A DNA stretch of 64,000 nucleotides from Aporrectodea caliginosa (GCA_020284085.1 JACEVL010000479.1:262501-326500); one strand, 5' to 3'; positions 35,001 through 43,515 are shown, numbered from the stretch's first letter. The notes: generated by a model not told the origin, from the sequence alone. Made by a program: numbers and translations.

Positions 35001-35139
35001 AGTAATTATTCGTGCTGTGACTAGTTCAAAACTCAATAAAGCTTCTCAAGCCAGACAATTAAACCTAATCCACCTTGCTCTTAGTAATTTCTTCCTTTCC
35101 ATCCAACAACCAGACGGGAAGACTGCTTTGCGCTGCCAT
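20670..35139 (-). CDS. 18-exon gene: TBC-like helical domain plus coiled-coil protein, about 737 aa
   Basis: Eighteen exons joined at GT-AG borders stay in one frame for 2214 nt: 35139-35074, 34032-33894, 32589-32329, 30599-30465, 29927-29789, 29149-29005, 28285-28177, 27863-27771, 26955-26810, 26346-26278, 25682-25598, 25240-25090, 24706-24625, 24043-23948, 23284-23247, 22807-22593, 21671-21580, 20822-20670. Residues about 70-400 are helical and TBC-like: R-x3-W at 143/147 (VRPVAW), a degenerate DREISKT at 176-182, and LYIWDQY near 372. The usual IxxDxxRT arginine finger and YxQ glutamine finger are not seen, so GAP activity is unlikely (inference). Residues about 480-572 form a Glu/Arg-rich coiled coil; a PPPP stretch lies near 590; the end is basic (RRRENLRNGFRR). 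I do not recognise the orthologue. The start codon sits in AAGATGGC, an initiator/YY1-like context. The weakest joins are the donors of exons 1, 6 and 10. A scaffold, adaptor or ciliary role would be speculation. Confidence 0.82.
20880..21480. repeat. Microsatellites in the last intron of the TBC-like gene
   Basis: (CATT)n at 20898-20970, (CATC/CGTC)n at 21104-21150 and (CAC/CAT)n at 21235-21480. Confidence 0.95.
21580..21671 (-). CDS. Exon 17 of the TBC-like gene
   Basis: Acceptor TTTATTTCAG, donor TGAG|GTAACG, 92 nt, phase 1 to 0. It reads GGEGYQKLDLDNSS. The opposite strand reads FDFAKAFDCV, like a reverse-transcriptase motif, but only over about ten codons, and I take that as chance. Confidence 0.78.
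22090..22440 (-). pseudogene. LINE 3'-end relic in an intron
   Basis: The minus strand reads LDIFVPRTRSDLAQRWSFAV followed by VGPSAWNDFP, the C-terminal motif of CR1/Jockey-like LINE proteins. The 3' tail has AACGCTTATAAAGCGCC. It lies in the intron between exons 16 and 17, in the same orientation as the gene. Confidence 0.75.
22593..22807 (-). CDS. Exon 16 of the TBC-like gene (proline-rich)
   Basis: Acceptor GTTTTGCAG, donor AGAG|GTCGGT, 215 nt, phase 2 to 1. It encodes HFLIPPPPSLVTVSKPGTP and then TTTAILDIMTKVSQSF. The alternative frame is open too but does not fit exons 15 and 17. Confidence 0.8.
23247..23284 (-). CDS. Exon 15 (38-nt micro-exon) of the TBC-like gene
   Basis: Acceptor ATCTTGTAG, donor CAG|GTAAAC. 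Its length of 38 nt is exactly what is needed to bring exon 14 (phase 0) into frame with the proline-rich reading of exon 16. It encodes RPPSVNSLNSAI. Confidence 0.75.
23560..23900. repeat. Degenerate CTGCCCATCTGCC repeat in an intron
   Basis: C/T-rich tandem phrases of CTGCCCATCTGCC within the intron between exons 14 and 15. Confidence 0.85.
23948..24043 (-). CDS. Exon 14 of the TBC-like gene (coiled coil)
   Basis: Acceptor GTTTAG, perfect donor AGA|GTAAGT, 32 codons in phase 0. It shows clear heptads (ERLRLEIEDLRN). Confidence 0.88.
24290..24600 (+). repeat. Probable LINE 3' fragment in an intron
   Basis: AAAGCGCTAAGAACATGGC, then GACCTGAACAGGTGGGTCTT, a phrase common in LINE 3' ends. Preceded by a short (TA)n at 24256. 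Confidence 0.35.
24625..24706 (-). CDS. Exon 13 of the TBC-like gene (coiled coil)
   Basis: Acceptor ATATTCAG, donor AAAA|GTAAAT, 82 nt. It continues the charged helix (GEEERVFKQQAQ). Confidence 0.85.
24840..24965 (+). repeat. Possible tRNA-derived SINE in an intron
   Basis: GCAGGTTCGATACCCGC is a good RNA polymerase III B box. It is followed by GTTGACTCAGCCTTCAACTC and AAATGAGCAG, a layout like the conserved central domain of many invertebrate SINEs. The A-box half is degraded. Confidence 0.45.
25090..25240 (-). CDS. Exon 12 of the TBC-like gene (start of the coiled coil)
   Basis: Acceptor GCTTTAG, donor GAAA|GTAAAC, 151 nt. It begins FPPWVNWFAQSQIP and turns into a highly charged helix rich in Glu/Arg/Lys (EREAERLRLLQKK). 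Confidence 0.88.
25598..25682 (-). CDS. Exon 11 of the TBC-like gene
   Basis: Acceptor TTTAACAG, donor CAAG|GTTGTC, 85 nt, phase 0 to 1. It reads MNKHFYKELCSRLNHND and ends LPVLDPTQ. Confidence 0.78.
26278..26346 (-). CDS. Exon 10 of the TBC-like gene
   Basis: Acceptor TTTTTTAG, donor TGAG|GTTGTT, 23 codons (PGQLEMCLKTDGRKL...). The donor CA|GTATGA seven bases upstream looks stronger but would shift exon 11 into a stop. Confidence 0.72.
26560..26705. repeat. Dispersed LINE 3'-tail fragment in an intron
   Basis: Diverged copy of the tail family seen at 1010 and 41950 (CCAGTTTATTCAACAGC). Just downstream, the block GCCCTCCTAGTT...GATCAATATATA at about 26730 recurs at about 27260. Confidence 0.45.
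26810..26955 (-). CDS. Exon 9 of the TBC-like gene
   Basis: Acceptor TATGTAG|GTCATG, strong donor TTCA|GTAAGT, 146 nt. It encodes NRDVLLYIWDQYMIGLD, resembling the late TBC helices with their W-D pair. Its 3' splice site is triplicated in the intron by a 44-bp tandem repeat. Confidence 0.87.
26950..27081. repeat. 44-bp tandem repeat containing the exon 9 acceptor
   Basis: Three copies start at 26950, 26994 and 27038. Each contains CATGACCTACATACAG, whose reverse complement is the 3' splice site of exon 9. Confidence 0.95.
27771..27863 (-). CDS. Exon 8 of the TBC-like gene
   Basis: Acceptor TTTTTGACAG, strong donor GCTT|GTAAGT, 93 nt, phase 1 to 1. It encodes ATRILIKPVIRNMF. Confidence 0.85.
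28050..28135. repeat. Short tandem repeat in intron 7
   Basis: Three copies of AAGTGGTAAGTGAAGG-like sequence with GAGTTTCT spacers. Confidence 0.8.
28177..28285 (-). CDS. Exon 7 of the TBC-like gene
   Basis: Acceptor CTCCAG|GCATCT, donor AGTG|GTCAGT, 109 nt, phase 0 to 1. It reads ASEDNIKIFTNRVAEHL. The open frame on the opposite strand here is a shadow. Confidence 0.78.
28500..28685 (-). repeat. tRNA-derived SINE, degraded
   Basis: GAAGGACATGCTCAAGGTCC matches the SINE body at 34480 and 55300, followed by GAGACTCAAACCC (B box on the minus strand). Confidence 0.5.
29005..29149 (-). CDS. Exon 6 of the TBC-like gene
   Basis: Acceptor AAATCAG. It encodes VVASIMEEYFTLVASLP. The only donor that keeps the frame with exon 7 is AGT|GTTTTA (weak); the nearby CTGCT|GTAGTG would give a stop in exon 7. 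The 3' border is therefore uncertain. Confidence 0.68.
29329..29455 (+). repeat. tRNA-like SINE head in an intron
   Basis: GTCTACTGGTTAGAATACC (A-box-like) and GTTGTTGATTCAAAC (B-box-like) spaced as in a tRNA, then AAAATGAGCACAAC as at 24930. A tRNA-derived SINE rather than a tRNA gene, as the stems do not pair. Confidence 0.5.
29789..29927 (-). CDS. Exon 5 of the TBC-like gene, with tandem alternative donors
   Basis: Acceptor TTTTCAG, donor CCAG|GTATGC, 139 nt, phase 1 to 2. It encodes VLSYFHAVN and FFYLIVPFVFLEM. Two further copies of the donor lie 21 and 39 nt downstream and stay in frame. Confidence 0.85.
30465..30599 (-). CDS. Exon 4 of the TBC-like gene
   Basis: Acceptor CTTTCAG, donor ATTG|GTAGGT, 135 nt, phase 1 to 1. 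It encodes SSLDREISKTIEH, at the place where an active TBC domain has IxxDxxRT; Lys precedes the Thr instead of Arg. Confidence 0.85.
30690..31085. repeat. CA-rich and TA microsatellites in intron 3
   Basis: CACACA-rich stretch at 30690-30775 and (TA)n at 31020-31082, with a tail CAATAAAGAATATTAT before the latter that looks like a retroposon end. Confidence 0.9.
31696..31816. repeat. 12-bp minisatellite
   Basis: About ten copies of TTTACAATTACA in intron 3. Confidence 0.97.
32040..32155. repeat. CATA array
   Basis: (CATA)n with ATAAATA interruptions. Confidence 0.95.
32329..32589 (-). CDS. Exon 3 of the TBC-like gene (R-x3-W motif)
   Basis: Acceptor TTTTCAG, donor AAAAG|GTAACG, 261 nt. 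This is the longest exon. It carries SDAVRPVAWKAF, which matches the first TBC signature (R-x-x-x-W), preceded by helices ending IIYFNQPL. Confidence 0.88.
33080..33190 (-). repeat. tRNA-derived SINE body fragment
   Basis: AAGATTTCTACTCAGAGGC to TGGCGGC matches 34400-34515 and, inverted, 55295-55410. The tRNA head is missing. Confidence 0.7.
33894..34032 (-). CDS. Exon 2 of the TBC-like gene
   Basis: Acceptor TGTAG|GAATGG, donor GGAA|GTCAGT, 139 nt, phase 0 to 1. It encodes an amphipathic helical segment starting EWDNFLQDLYDAI. Confidence 0.8.
34385..34590 (-). repeat. Complete tRNA-derived SINE, minus strand
   Basis: Read on the minus strand it has a tRNA-like head (GTGGTGTAGAGGTATGTTCG, B box GCAGGTTCGAATCC), then CAAGCCGCC, a conserved body and an AAATCTTGAAG end. 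Same family as 55216-55437. The head shows a TGC triplet at the anticodon position, but the stems are imperfect. Confidence 0.8.
34595..34760 (+). repeat. Retroposon 3' end
   Basis: Ends with CCAATAAACTGATTGATTGA and repeats of TGAT. Related to 20200-20400; together with 34290-34380 it flanks the SINE, which probably inserted into it. Confidence 0.5.
35074..35139 (-). CDS. Exon 1 of the TBC-like gene, with start codon
   Basis: 22 codons from ATG, beginning MAAQSSLPVWLLDG. The donor is AAG|GTGGAT (weak) in phase 0, which matches the phase-0 acceptor of exon 2. No in-frame ATG follows before exon 2, and CAAGATGGC is a good Kozak context. Confidence 0.65.
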
Positions 35140-35200
35140 CTTGTTTACATGTGGGACACCATGGTGCACGATTCACACTAAAACGCGAATCGCTTATGAT
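35125..35200 (-). promoter_or_regulatory. Start region of the TBC-like gene with a YY1/initiator-like motif
   Basis: CAAGATGGCAGC spans the ATG, a typical YY1-type element near the start of TATA-less animal genes. No TATA box is visible just upstream. The CpG-containing sequence beyond it (to about 35200) would be the core promoter (inference). Confidence 0.35.
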
Positions 35201-35364
35201 CAGCCGAAACAGCGTGCATTATAATTATTTAAAGAGGCCTAACAGTGCCATAAACCGAAAGGCCTTGCAAACCGTCAACCTAAGACCACAATTAGGCCTA
35301 CAGTATTTCTACGCATCTGTGAATAAATTATCCACATTATGAAGTCATAATAGAAAAATCAAAA

Positions 35365-36130
35365 TTTCTAAAGCGCCACTCTAAAGCTAAGCGCAGGGCA
35401 CCAGCTTATTCAGGTTACAATTCATCTATAGATTGTGAAGATAATCCATTGTGATATCGATAACTTGTCTGTATTGTAGATCTCTTGTTGGTGATGCTTA
35501 AGTATAAGTTGTGCAGAACTCAGGATTTTAGACTGGGGTGTGGATCCACCAGGTAGTCTGAATTCTGTCTGTAGAATGTTGATCATGCCTGACTCTGGTT
35601 AGGTTTGTTTTGGCCCGAGTAGATTGCCTGAAATGAAAAATATCTATTATTAGCATTACTCCACCACAGTAAATACGGCCCTGTTCACGAGCGCCGCGTC
35701 GTATCAGAGAGTTTGTCCAGAGATCGATTGTCCAGTGGTGTTCCGAGTCCGATTGTCAGCGAGACCAGAGAGAGGAAGTGGAGGAGCTGCTAAGTCGGGT
35801 TTCGTTGAGGACGCAAAAGCTTGGAAGGCGGAGGATCGGATGAATTAGGCTAGTGGCGGAATTCTTGAAGAGGTGAGATTTCCATTTGGAGTGAAAAGTC
35901 TGTGGAGTGCTAGAGGAGTCTGAGTCAGATGACGGTGGGTGAGAGGCAATTAATTCTGTTGGAAGAACTGAGAATTTGCGGCAAAAGTTCGTTCAGAGTC
36001 GAAGTGCTGTGTGGGATATGGATATCGGTTGGAGAACCTGAGACGAGTATCGCGACTGGCCGACTGGGGGACGGGAAAGACTGAGGTAGGAGAAGTATAT
36101 ATCTTCGTTTATTGATTATTCGGGATGTCA
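35365..36130 (-). pseudogene. LINE 3'-end relic
   Basis: The tail TCTAAAGCGCCACTCTAAAG is at 35372. The minus strand near 35870-35920 reads a CAGACTTTTCACTCCAAATG phrase homologous to PQVFHSKLK at 1213, and near 35930-36060 SRPVAILVSGSPTDIHIP. The copy is interrupted and full of stops. Confidence 0.5.
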
Positions 36131-36241
36131 CACCGCATCCAGGTACAAGTTAAATTAGAAGGGGACAATTAAACAAGGAGAAGGATCGGGTAGAATGGGA
36201 AAGGGACGTTAAATGGTGAAAAGTTCATATGTTACTTTGGG

Positions 36242-36242
<1 letters not shown>

Positions 36243-36311
<69 letters not shown>
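36243..36311. repeat. TA dinucleotide array
   Basis: Near-perfect (TA)n of about 34 units. Confidence 0.98.
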
Positions 36312-36314
<3 letters not shown>

Positions 36315-36682
36315 AGATGTCATTAAATGTGTGAGCATAACCAAGCTCTCCCCTAATTGGGTTTGGCAAACAGGCCCCATTAATCCCCCTAAAATTTTGC
36401 TGTCTGGGTTGGCACACGTAGCCTACACGTACACGTTTTGACTGGTTGGGGCTCAGCAGACACTATTTTAACACGCACCTGTTTAGAAGCCTGCAAACAC
36501 AAAGCATATCCGCCCAACGGGGGCTCGAACTCGGTACCTCTCGGTCTCTTTGCCAGATGTTATCCAATGCTGTCATGACTCAGGGCCAAGAGTTGTGGTT
36601 ACCGTCACCACCAATTTCAAAAGCGATGGTGATCCGACTGTATAGGCCTACCACCGTCACAGAACAAAGTTGCGCCTATGCC

Positions 36683-36864
36683 CACGGGCGTAGCCAGAAA
36701 AAATTTCGGAGCGGGTTTTAAGATTTCGGGGGGTGGGGTTCCATTGAAAATCGTCGCAAAAGTCCAGGTTTTTTGTATTTTGCATGTAAAAGCATATAAA
36801 TTTTTGTTAGAAAACTTACTTGGGGGGTTTGAACCCGTAAAACCACCCCCTAAATACGCCCATG
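36683..36864. mobile_element. 182-bp hAT-type MITE with target duplication
   Basis: Ends CACGGGCGTAGCCAG and (rc) CATGGGCGTATTTAG. The flanks CCTATGCC (36675-36682) and ACTATGCC (36865-36872) match at 7 of 8. An interior segment (GGGGTTCCATTGAAAATCG, CGCAAAA, TTTTGTATTTTGC) recurs at 44946-45030. Confidence 0.8.
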
Positions 36865-37080
36865 ACTATGCCTGTTTCCTGTTCAGCTAAGTTTGTGCGC
36901 TTTGAGAGTCATAAAAGATGCAATTTGTCCACGTACATCCATCCGTCTGTCCGTCCATCCATCCTTCCATCCATCCATTCATTTCTCCATCCGTCCAACT
37001 AGTCAGTCAGCCAGACCTCCAGACATAAGTAATTGCGTATAGGAGGCCTACATACATGCATTGTTGCGTATAGCGGTGTG

Positions 37081-37450
37081 CAGTGTTTAATCTAGACGTC
37101 TCTGGGGGGGAAAGTTCCCCCCAGGATCGAGTTTTCCCCCCAGAAAAATTAAAGAGATGAAATTTTGTACAGAAAGTGTGCAATTTAGGGGTAATCCCCC
37201 CCAGGATTTATCGTCTACGCCTGTGTGAGTGAAAATTGTAGGTTGAAAACTCTGGTTACTACCCCCCTAGAAAATTCTTGGGAAATTATCGTTACTACCC
37301 CCCCTCCCCCGTTATCAAGTTGTTGTTGGATACCGGAAAAATTCTTCCTTTAGAAAATACTCGTGACTACCCCCTCCCGGTCGTCAACTTGTCAAATATG
37401 TTGGATACCCCCCCCCAGAACCCTAGATTCCCCCCCGACAGCAAGGGGAG
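37081..37450. repeat. Poly-C/G rich segment with internal repeats; possible MITE
   Basis: 37081-37223 begins CAGTGTTTAATCTAGACG and ends TCGTCTACGCCTG, weakly inverted. 37255-37440 holds two copies of about 90 bp (TTACTACCCCCC...GTTATCAAG / GACTACCCCCT...GTCGTCAAC). No coding sequence. Confidence 0.35.
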
Positions 37451-37889
37451 TAGATTAAACACTGATGAGCGGTGTGGGCATAGCACGTGGGTTAGGGTGG
37501 TCCTATAAAATGAAAGTTGTCTAAATTAGTTCTCCAACCCGGCATATGGTTACGTCACGTATTAATAGGTCACATTTAAAAAATAATTAAAAAATAATAA
37601 TATTTAGGACTTGCCCAAAGCTGGCAAAGTTTTCATAATATGCTGCTGATTTCGTTAAACTTTATCATGACATCGGCACTCGGCAGGGTTTATCATAATT
37701 GCATATAAGCAAACAATTAATGTGCAGCTACAATACAATTACTGAATAATGGTATCAAAGTCGTCAGAATGAGTTAATTTTATTATCAGCTTAAGATACT
37801 GACTGCAAACTTAGAAAATAATCTGAAAATGTAGCCGAAAACATCAACATTAATTTTGCCGATAAATGTGTCAGTCATCCGATTTTGAC

Positions 37890-39330
37890 CTTAGAATGGC
37901 TGCAGCCTTTGTTGGCGCTGAGAACAGCTTCTTATGTTCCTCTACAACCTGTTTACACAACAACCGCCTTTGTTCTTCATTTCTTGTTAGAGACGACTTA
38001 CATGTAATTCTTGCACTAAACATCTTTCTGCGAGATCGTTAACCTCTTTAACAGATTGGGCAACCTCGCGGCTTCTTTGGTATGTTTGAATGGGACCCCA
38101 TGCGTTTGTATCATACTGTAGAAAGTCCTCAGAGAGTTCCGAAATGTGGAAGAATCTCATGGTTGATGTAGTGACGAAGTTGTGGAGTTCTTTCGTTACA
38201 GGTTTATGGAATGGCGGGATTCGTTTTAGTGGCTCAACAGAACCTGAATTTTGTTAAGGGCCTTTACCATGAGTCTCTGCTCATCCACTGAAACATGATC
38301 GTCAAAGAATGCAAACCCAACCAGTAGTTCAGACAAGTACCACAAGTGACGACTAAATGCGGTTGTGGCAGCCTTGGCAACATCCTTGTTCTGTTAGGTC
38401 GACAACATGCAGAGCAAATTCAGGTAATTTTTGGGAGCCTCTGTAGACGATTTGCACTGGAACCAGTACTTGACATATATGCCTGTCACAAAGAGTGACA
38501 CTTCTTCAAATGATTCCAGACTTGTTCAACATATGCAGGGCCACGAGACGTCCGTGTTCTGGTTGAACCTGGCTGCAGAGAGTGCAGAGGTTCATATTGT
38601 GAGTGGAATATCCACATTTTAAGTGAGCAAATGGCGGTGTACAGCTCCTGGATAGCGGAAACGTATTCCATGCGGTGGAATGCCACCGAGGACTATGATC
38701 GTTAGCTCAAGAAGTTAGCAGTAGTCATCTCTTGGCTGGAATTTCTCCAGCTGTGCGACTGCAGACTCAATAACCTCATTCTTCCATGGTGCATTCATGG
38801 CTGTCGTCTACTCATCCTCTGTGGCTATGAAAAAGGAGGCCTGATTTATTCTAAGCCAGAAATTTTTTAAGTGGCCAAATAGCTCAATGTTGGGAGATTT
38901 CGATAAATCTTACAGGCTAATGACCTTCTCCAACATGATTTCAGAAATGTGGTGTCGGCATGCCAAATTGAGGAGTTCTCGACCAATTTCTCTTTCCAGC
39001 AATACGCATACGCCACCATTTCTTCCAGTATTTGAAGCTGTAGTATCAAAGCATAGACCTTTGATACGATTACGCAAACCCCATTCATCAATGCTACATG
39101 TATCAACCATTGCATGTGACATTGTTACTGCTGTTCCACAATCAAGTTTTGATACAGACAACAGCTTGATCACATCATGTCCAGAGACCAGTATCGATAC
39201 TGGCAGCCATGATTGCATCATGAAAGGATGAGGTTCTTGAGTTTGCAGTGGCACAGCTTGAGAAATTCCAGTAACAATATATGTAGTCCATAATTTAAAA
39301 GTACGATACTGAAATTTCGGGAACATGCAC
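37890..39330 (-). pseudogene. Decayed transposase-like gene
   Basis: Minus-strand blocks in order: RNRIKGLCFDTTASNTGRNG, ELLNLACRHHISEIML, LELTIIVLGGIP, HLWYLSELLVGFAFFDD. DTTASNTG plus CRHHI-E are conserved in a transposon-encoded family I have seen across invertebrates but cannot name; a hAT-like RNase H fold is possible. At least six in-frame stops or frameshifts break it. Plus-strand frames here are shadows. Confidence 0.6.
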
Positions 39331-39890
39331 CATTATCGTAACTTCAACTGGTTTGGGCAAGTCCTAAATACTTTTATATATTGAAAATATTTCGGCTAAA
39401 GAGTCTCTATAAGTCATATCACCAAATGATGGGTTGGAGGATAAAAAAGAAACAACATAAAAATTTGTCATTATGGATGGAACCACCCTAACGTGGGTAG
39501 GCCTACTAGGTAGGATGGGTCGGACGCCTTAGGCTTTTGGCGCTAGAACGTTACGATATAAATACGGCCTCGTAATTCATAGAGTTCAGACTGGATTTAG
39601 GATTCCCTTGGACCCTTTGTTAACGCCATTCTGACGTATACGCAGCTTTGCTTCTTTGGTCTGCTTCGCGGATAACATTTTTGTATCGTTTGGAATTCGA
39701 CGTTAGATGGCTTTATTAGTCCCGCTGATTTGTTTATGCTATACTTTGGGGTGAGGTTCAATGATGTTCTGCCGTTCCGTGAAGACATAATTTTGTGGTA
39801 AATAGATAATAAATATTGTTTTATTTTAAACTCGGGACTCGTAGCAGTTTCTCTTTAGACCAACTTGCCGCAGCATAATAATATATTATA
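39330..39890. other. Unassigned stretch
   Basis: Contains GGTAGGCCTACTAGGTAGG and a GGATGGGTCGGACG patch, but no gene that I recognise. Confidence 0.4.
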
Positions 39891-39999
39891 GTAGTAGTTT
39901 CAGTTTAACGACACTGTTTGGTAACGAAGATCGCTAGCGTCGCCCTCCTCCTTTATCAAGGCTTGGGACTGGCACTTCCACAGTACGAGCAGTGGCGAA

Positions 40000-40195
40000 G
40001 TTAAACGCAGCACATATACATACACAGTAGTGACTAGTATACACATACACTTTGTGTGACACATACAACTTTGCATGCACATACATTGTACACATACGTA
40101 CATACAAGCATGCATACATACATACATGAATACATGCATATATGCACACGTGCACTCGTGCATACATACACACATACATACAGCTTATATGTTTC
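40000..40195. repeat. Degenerate CATACA array
   Basis: ACATACA/GCATACA units, interrupted. Confidence 0.85.
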
Positions 40196-40199
40196 GCAT

Positions 40200-41105
40200 C
40201 CACTGAAAACAGTCTGAATTATTATAGTGTGAAGAACGATTTTCCTAATCCTACAACGAATGCGCAAATTCGAAATCAGTGCACAGCTTTCTGCTGACGC
40301 GTATCGGCCACTACTACTCTGTTTAATTCCATGTACTCCGTTTCACATGATTGGCACCGGCCACTCGATACAACCCGATTCGGACATTCCTCTTTCAATT
40401 CGACACGCATCTTGCACGCGGCGCCATTCCAGTCTACGATATTAACGACGTGGTTCGAATGGGTTACGCCGATTCTATTGGCAATGCGAAGATCGCAACC
40501 TCGCATAAAAACAAAGGACGGTCCAACGGGGATTATTGTTTCAGATCGCCATCAATACCCTGTTGTCGGACAATAATATTGCCCGAACGACCTCGTCTGT
40601 CGATAGGCCCTATATATCGCTAAAAACAGTCTACGGTCGAAAACATTGTTGCTACCTACTTGATCTTTCCTAGCCCGCGGACTTACGAATGCGGGGCGCG
40701 ATTGCCAAAGCGTAAAAATCACGGTACTCTATGGGACGTACAGACAGGCACTGTAGGGAAAAACCACGACAAGAGACCGACTACCCCTTCCCTTCCCTCC
40801 GACCGGTTGAGCCTGCTGGGGCTCTGAGTCGAGCGCCGGTCACATTTCCTCCTGGTCGCGTAACGGCGTTGAACGCGTCAATGAGATTATCGCCGTGCGC
40901 TGCTGACTGTGTAACGTTGAACGGTTCGTCTCGATATCGGAGTTGTTGCGTTGGTCGGCCGATCGGGGTCGTCTCAAATCTAATATTTAGACTTTCCAGC
41001 TGAGTTCTGGTATTCGATCGCTCTCTACGATCAACGATCCTTTCGTCTCGGCGATTCCACAGAGGTCTCGGAAGTGAGTAAAGATCAAGCATTCGAAGCA
41101 CGAGA
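40200..41105. promoter_or_regulatory. CpG-rich, low-repeat non-coding patch
   Basis: High CpG over 900 bp in an otherwise CpG-poor area, with TTTTCCTAATCC (Otx/bicoid-like), GGATTATTGTTTC and GACAATAATATTG (Sox-like). The minus frame 41101-40781 is open for 106 codons but unrecognised. A promoter or enhancer is more likely than a coding exon, with low confidence. Confidence 0.3.
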
Positions 41106-41422
41106 GCTTATACAGTAAGTTATGTATTGATCGCCGTTGTTATAACTTATAAGGCAGTTTTGTCACTGTGGACGCATGGTCGCACTCGCAGGCTTCGTTG
41201 TAGTGGTAGAGGTGGAAGACTTGCTTTTCTAGCCTGCCAGCATCTTCGCGGGCACTAGATGGGACCCTCGTGGGCTCTGTTATATGGGTCCTATAGGCCT
41301 ATGGGCTCCATGTTTGCGTGTTGGCAAGGTACGACCCATGTATACCGTTGCATAGATTCACTTTGCCTATTTCTGCACCCAGGTAACTTGAGGTCTCAGC
41401 TGGACTGGTATACTCTCATAAG

Positions 41423-41695
41423 ATAATAACTCAGAACCACATCATACCAATGATAGGGCATTATTGAATATCCATTATTATCCATTGCATTCGTTATTAT
41501 ACTAAAATGTTTTTATCGCCAGTGAAACCGACGATACTACTTGGTGTTATTCTGACCAGTTGGACTTTGACTGGGCTTTTCCATCTGAAATTACAATTGA
41601 TTATGATTCTTCACTTCTATCTCACTTGAATCAACCATCAGTAGGCCTAATGCCTTCTGCTGTAGAAGTAATGTGTGTAATGTAATTGAACATTT
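41423..41695 (+). repeat. Dispersed repeat, copy 1
   Basis: ATAACTCAGAACCACATCAT to TGTAATGTAATTGAAC, repeated at 42669-42965 in direct orientation, with a fragment near 44714. It has the look of a LINE 3' UTR. Confidence 0.85.
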
Positions 41696-42084
41696 ATATT
41701 TCTGACAATAACAAAACTGCGCGGGAATATAATATCGCCCATGGCAACAGCCTTCTCTTCGACTCTGACTTTTGAGCGAATTTCAGTCGTTACTTGAATA
41801 TTTTATTTCTTATCCTGCTCAATCTAGCTCTGATCTGATCAAATTTAATTTGATCAAATTTAATTTTAAAAAAAAATTCAACTGAATTTATAAAATGAAG
41901 AATGGCATCTTGGCATATCGTAATCGCCTAATCGTAATCGTAATCTCCAAACTTCTAAAGCGCCACTCTAAGGTCACTCCAGCACAGGCAGCTAATTAAC
42001 TGACTCTGTAGTTGCAGTCTACTTTTAGGAGAAGACTCTATTTAGAGCACTTACAGATTACAAATTAAAACTACATACATACAT

Positions 42085-42106
42085 ATATAAACGCATGCAT
42101 ATATAT

Positions 42107-42161
<55 letters not shown>

Positions 42162-42182
42162 TATATATGATATATATATAGC
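42085..42182. repeat. TA array
   Basis: Interrupted (TA)n. Confidence 0.95.
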
Positions 42183-42668
42183 CTAAATGCAACTCTGGGG
42201 TCTTGTTAACCTTGCCTTCACTCTAGACACTGGTTCTCAGCAGTTGAGCAGTATAGTATACGCGGGGGCTCAACTCAACTATTGCTATCACCGCTTATAT
42301 GTCTGGCTATAACTAGTCGAGTGATTTCTGGCAGCACGTCTAGATAAACATGCACCTCCAGTTTTGCTTGTAGGCCTATACCGCCGAAAATACTTCTGCA
42401 ATTAATTTCGACTAGGGTCATACCTGTAGGCTAAAGGTGTGTAAATAAGAAGCAACAGGGCCACTTGAAACTGAACTTCAGCTCTTGCGGTAACTTCACT
42501 GTGTCATTTTAATAACTGTGTCGTTTCAGCCATAAAATCCTTTATGGATCAGAGCTAGGACCTTGCAGCATGTTAGTAAAACTCAAATTTCTAAAGAGCC
42601 GCTCGAAGGCTAAGCGCAGGGCACCAGCTTATTCACGAGCGCTATTAGAAGGTATCGAAGCTATGATA

Positions 42669-42965
42669 ATAACTCAGAACCATATCGTACCAATGATAGG
42701 GCATTATTGAATATCCATTATTATCCATTGCATCCGCTATTATACCAAAATGTTTTTATCGCCAACTCAAAGGGAACCCAATTCCCTCTACCGACGAGGC
42801 TACTTGGTGTTACTCTGACCAGTTTTACTTTGACTGGGCTTCTCCAACTGAAATTACAATTGTTTATGATTCTTCACTTCTATCTCATTTAATCGATCAT
42901 CAGTAATGCCTTGTGCATTACGATAAAGGCGTTATAGAAGTAATGTTTGTAATGTAATTGAACAT
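42669..42965 (+). repeat. Dispersed repeat, copy 2
   Basis: Second copy of 41423-41695 with about 10% difference, about 1.25 kb away. Both copies lie close to the tail AAATTTCTAAAG(A/C)GCC (41950, 42585). Confidence 0.85.
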
Positions 42966-43167
42966 TTACATAATGCCCCATCAAGCAGAGGCGGCTTTGG
43001 AAGTCTTTGACGATTGTGTGCTATTATAGGCGAGGACAAAAATGCCGCCCCTTACTCATAAATGACATCTTCTTCACGCAGTGACCATCGTGCATTTTGT
43101 CGGAATTTGCCGCCACTTGAAAAGTGCCGCTCTAGGCAACCGCCTATATCGCCTATACCTAAAGATT

Positions 43168-43300
43168 GATTAATTCCTCCTTTGAACAGCTATAATAATT
43201 TGCTAAGGCGGATTCCAGCATCTTTACTGCTGTCCTGGTGGATGGAGGCCATATACTAGGCCTACATGATTTGCTGCCATTAAGGTATCTACTTAGAGGG
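43168..43300 (+). pseudogene. LINE C-terminal fragment
   Basis: TCCTTTGAACAGCTATAATA and AAGGCGGATTCCAGCATC match the LINE end at 43915 and 52145. A short isolated piece. Confidence 0.7.
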
Positions 43301-43515
43301 CGCTAGCTTTTATGTAAAGGTGTGTAAATGTCGACCACTACGAAGTCATTATATAGGATAGGATTAGATCAGGTTAGATAGAGCTCATAATCATAATATT
43401 GTCTGAGGGTGACTAATGTGCTGTAAAAGGCGATGGATTAATTAATCAATCATTTAATGAATTAGTCATTTAATCAACTATCCAGTACTCGCTAGGGGTC
43501 CGTGGCAAGAAGGAT

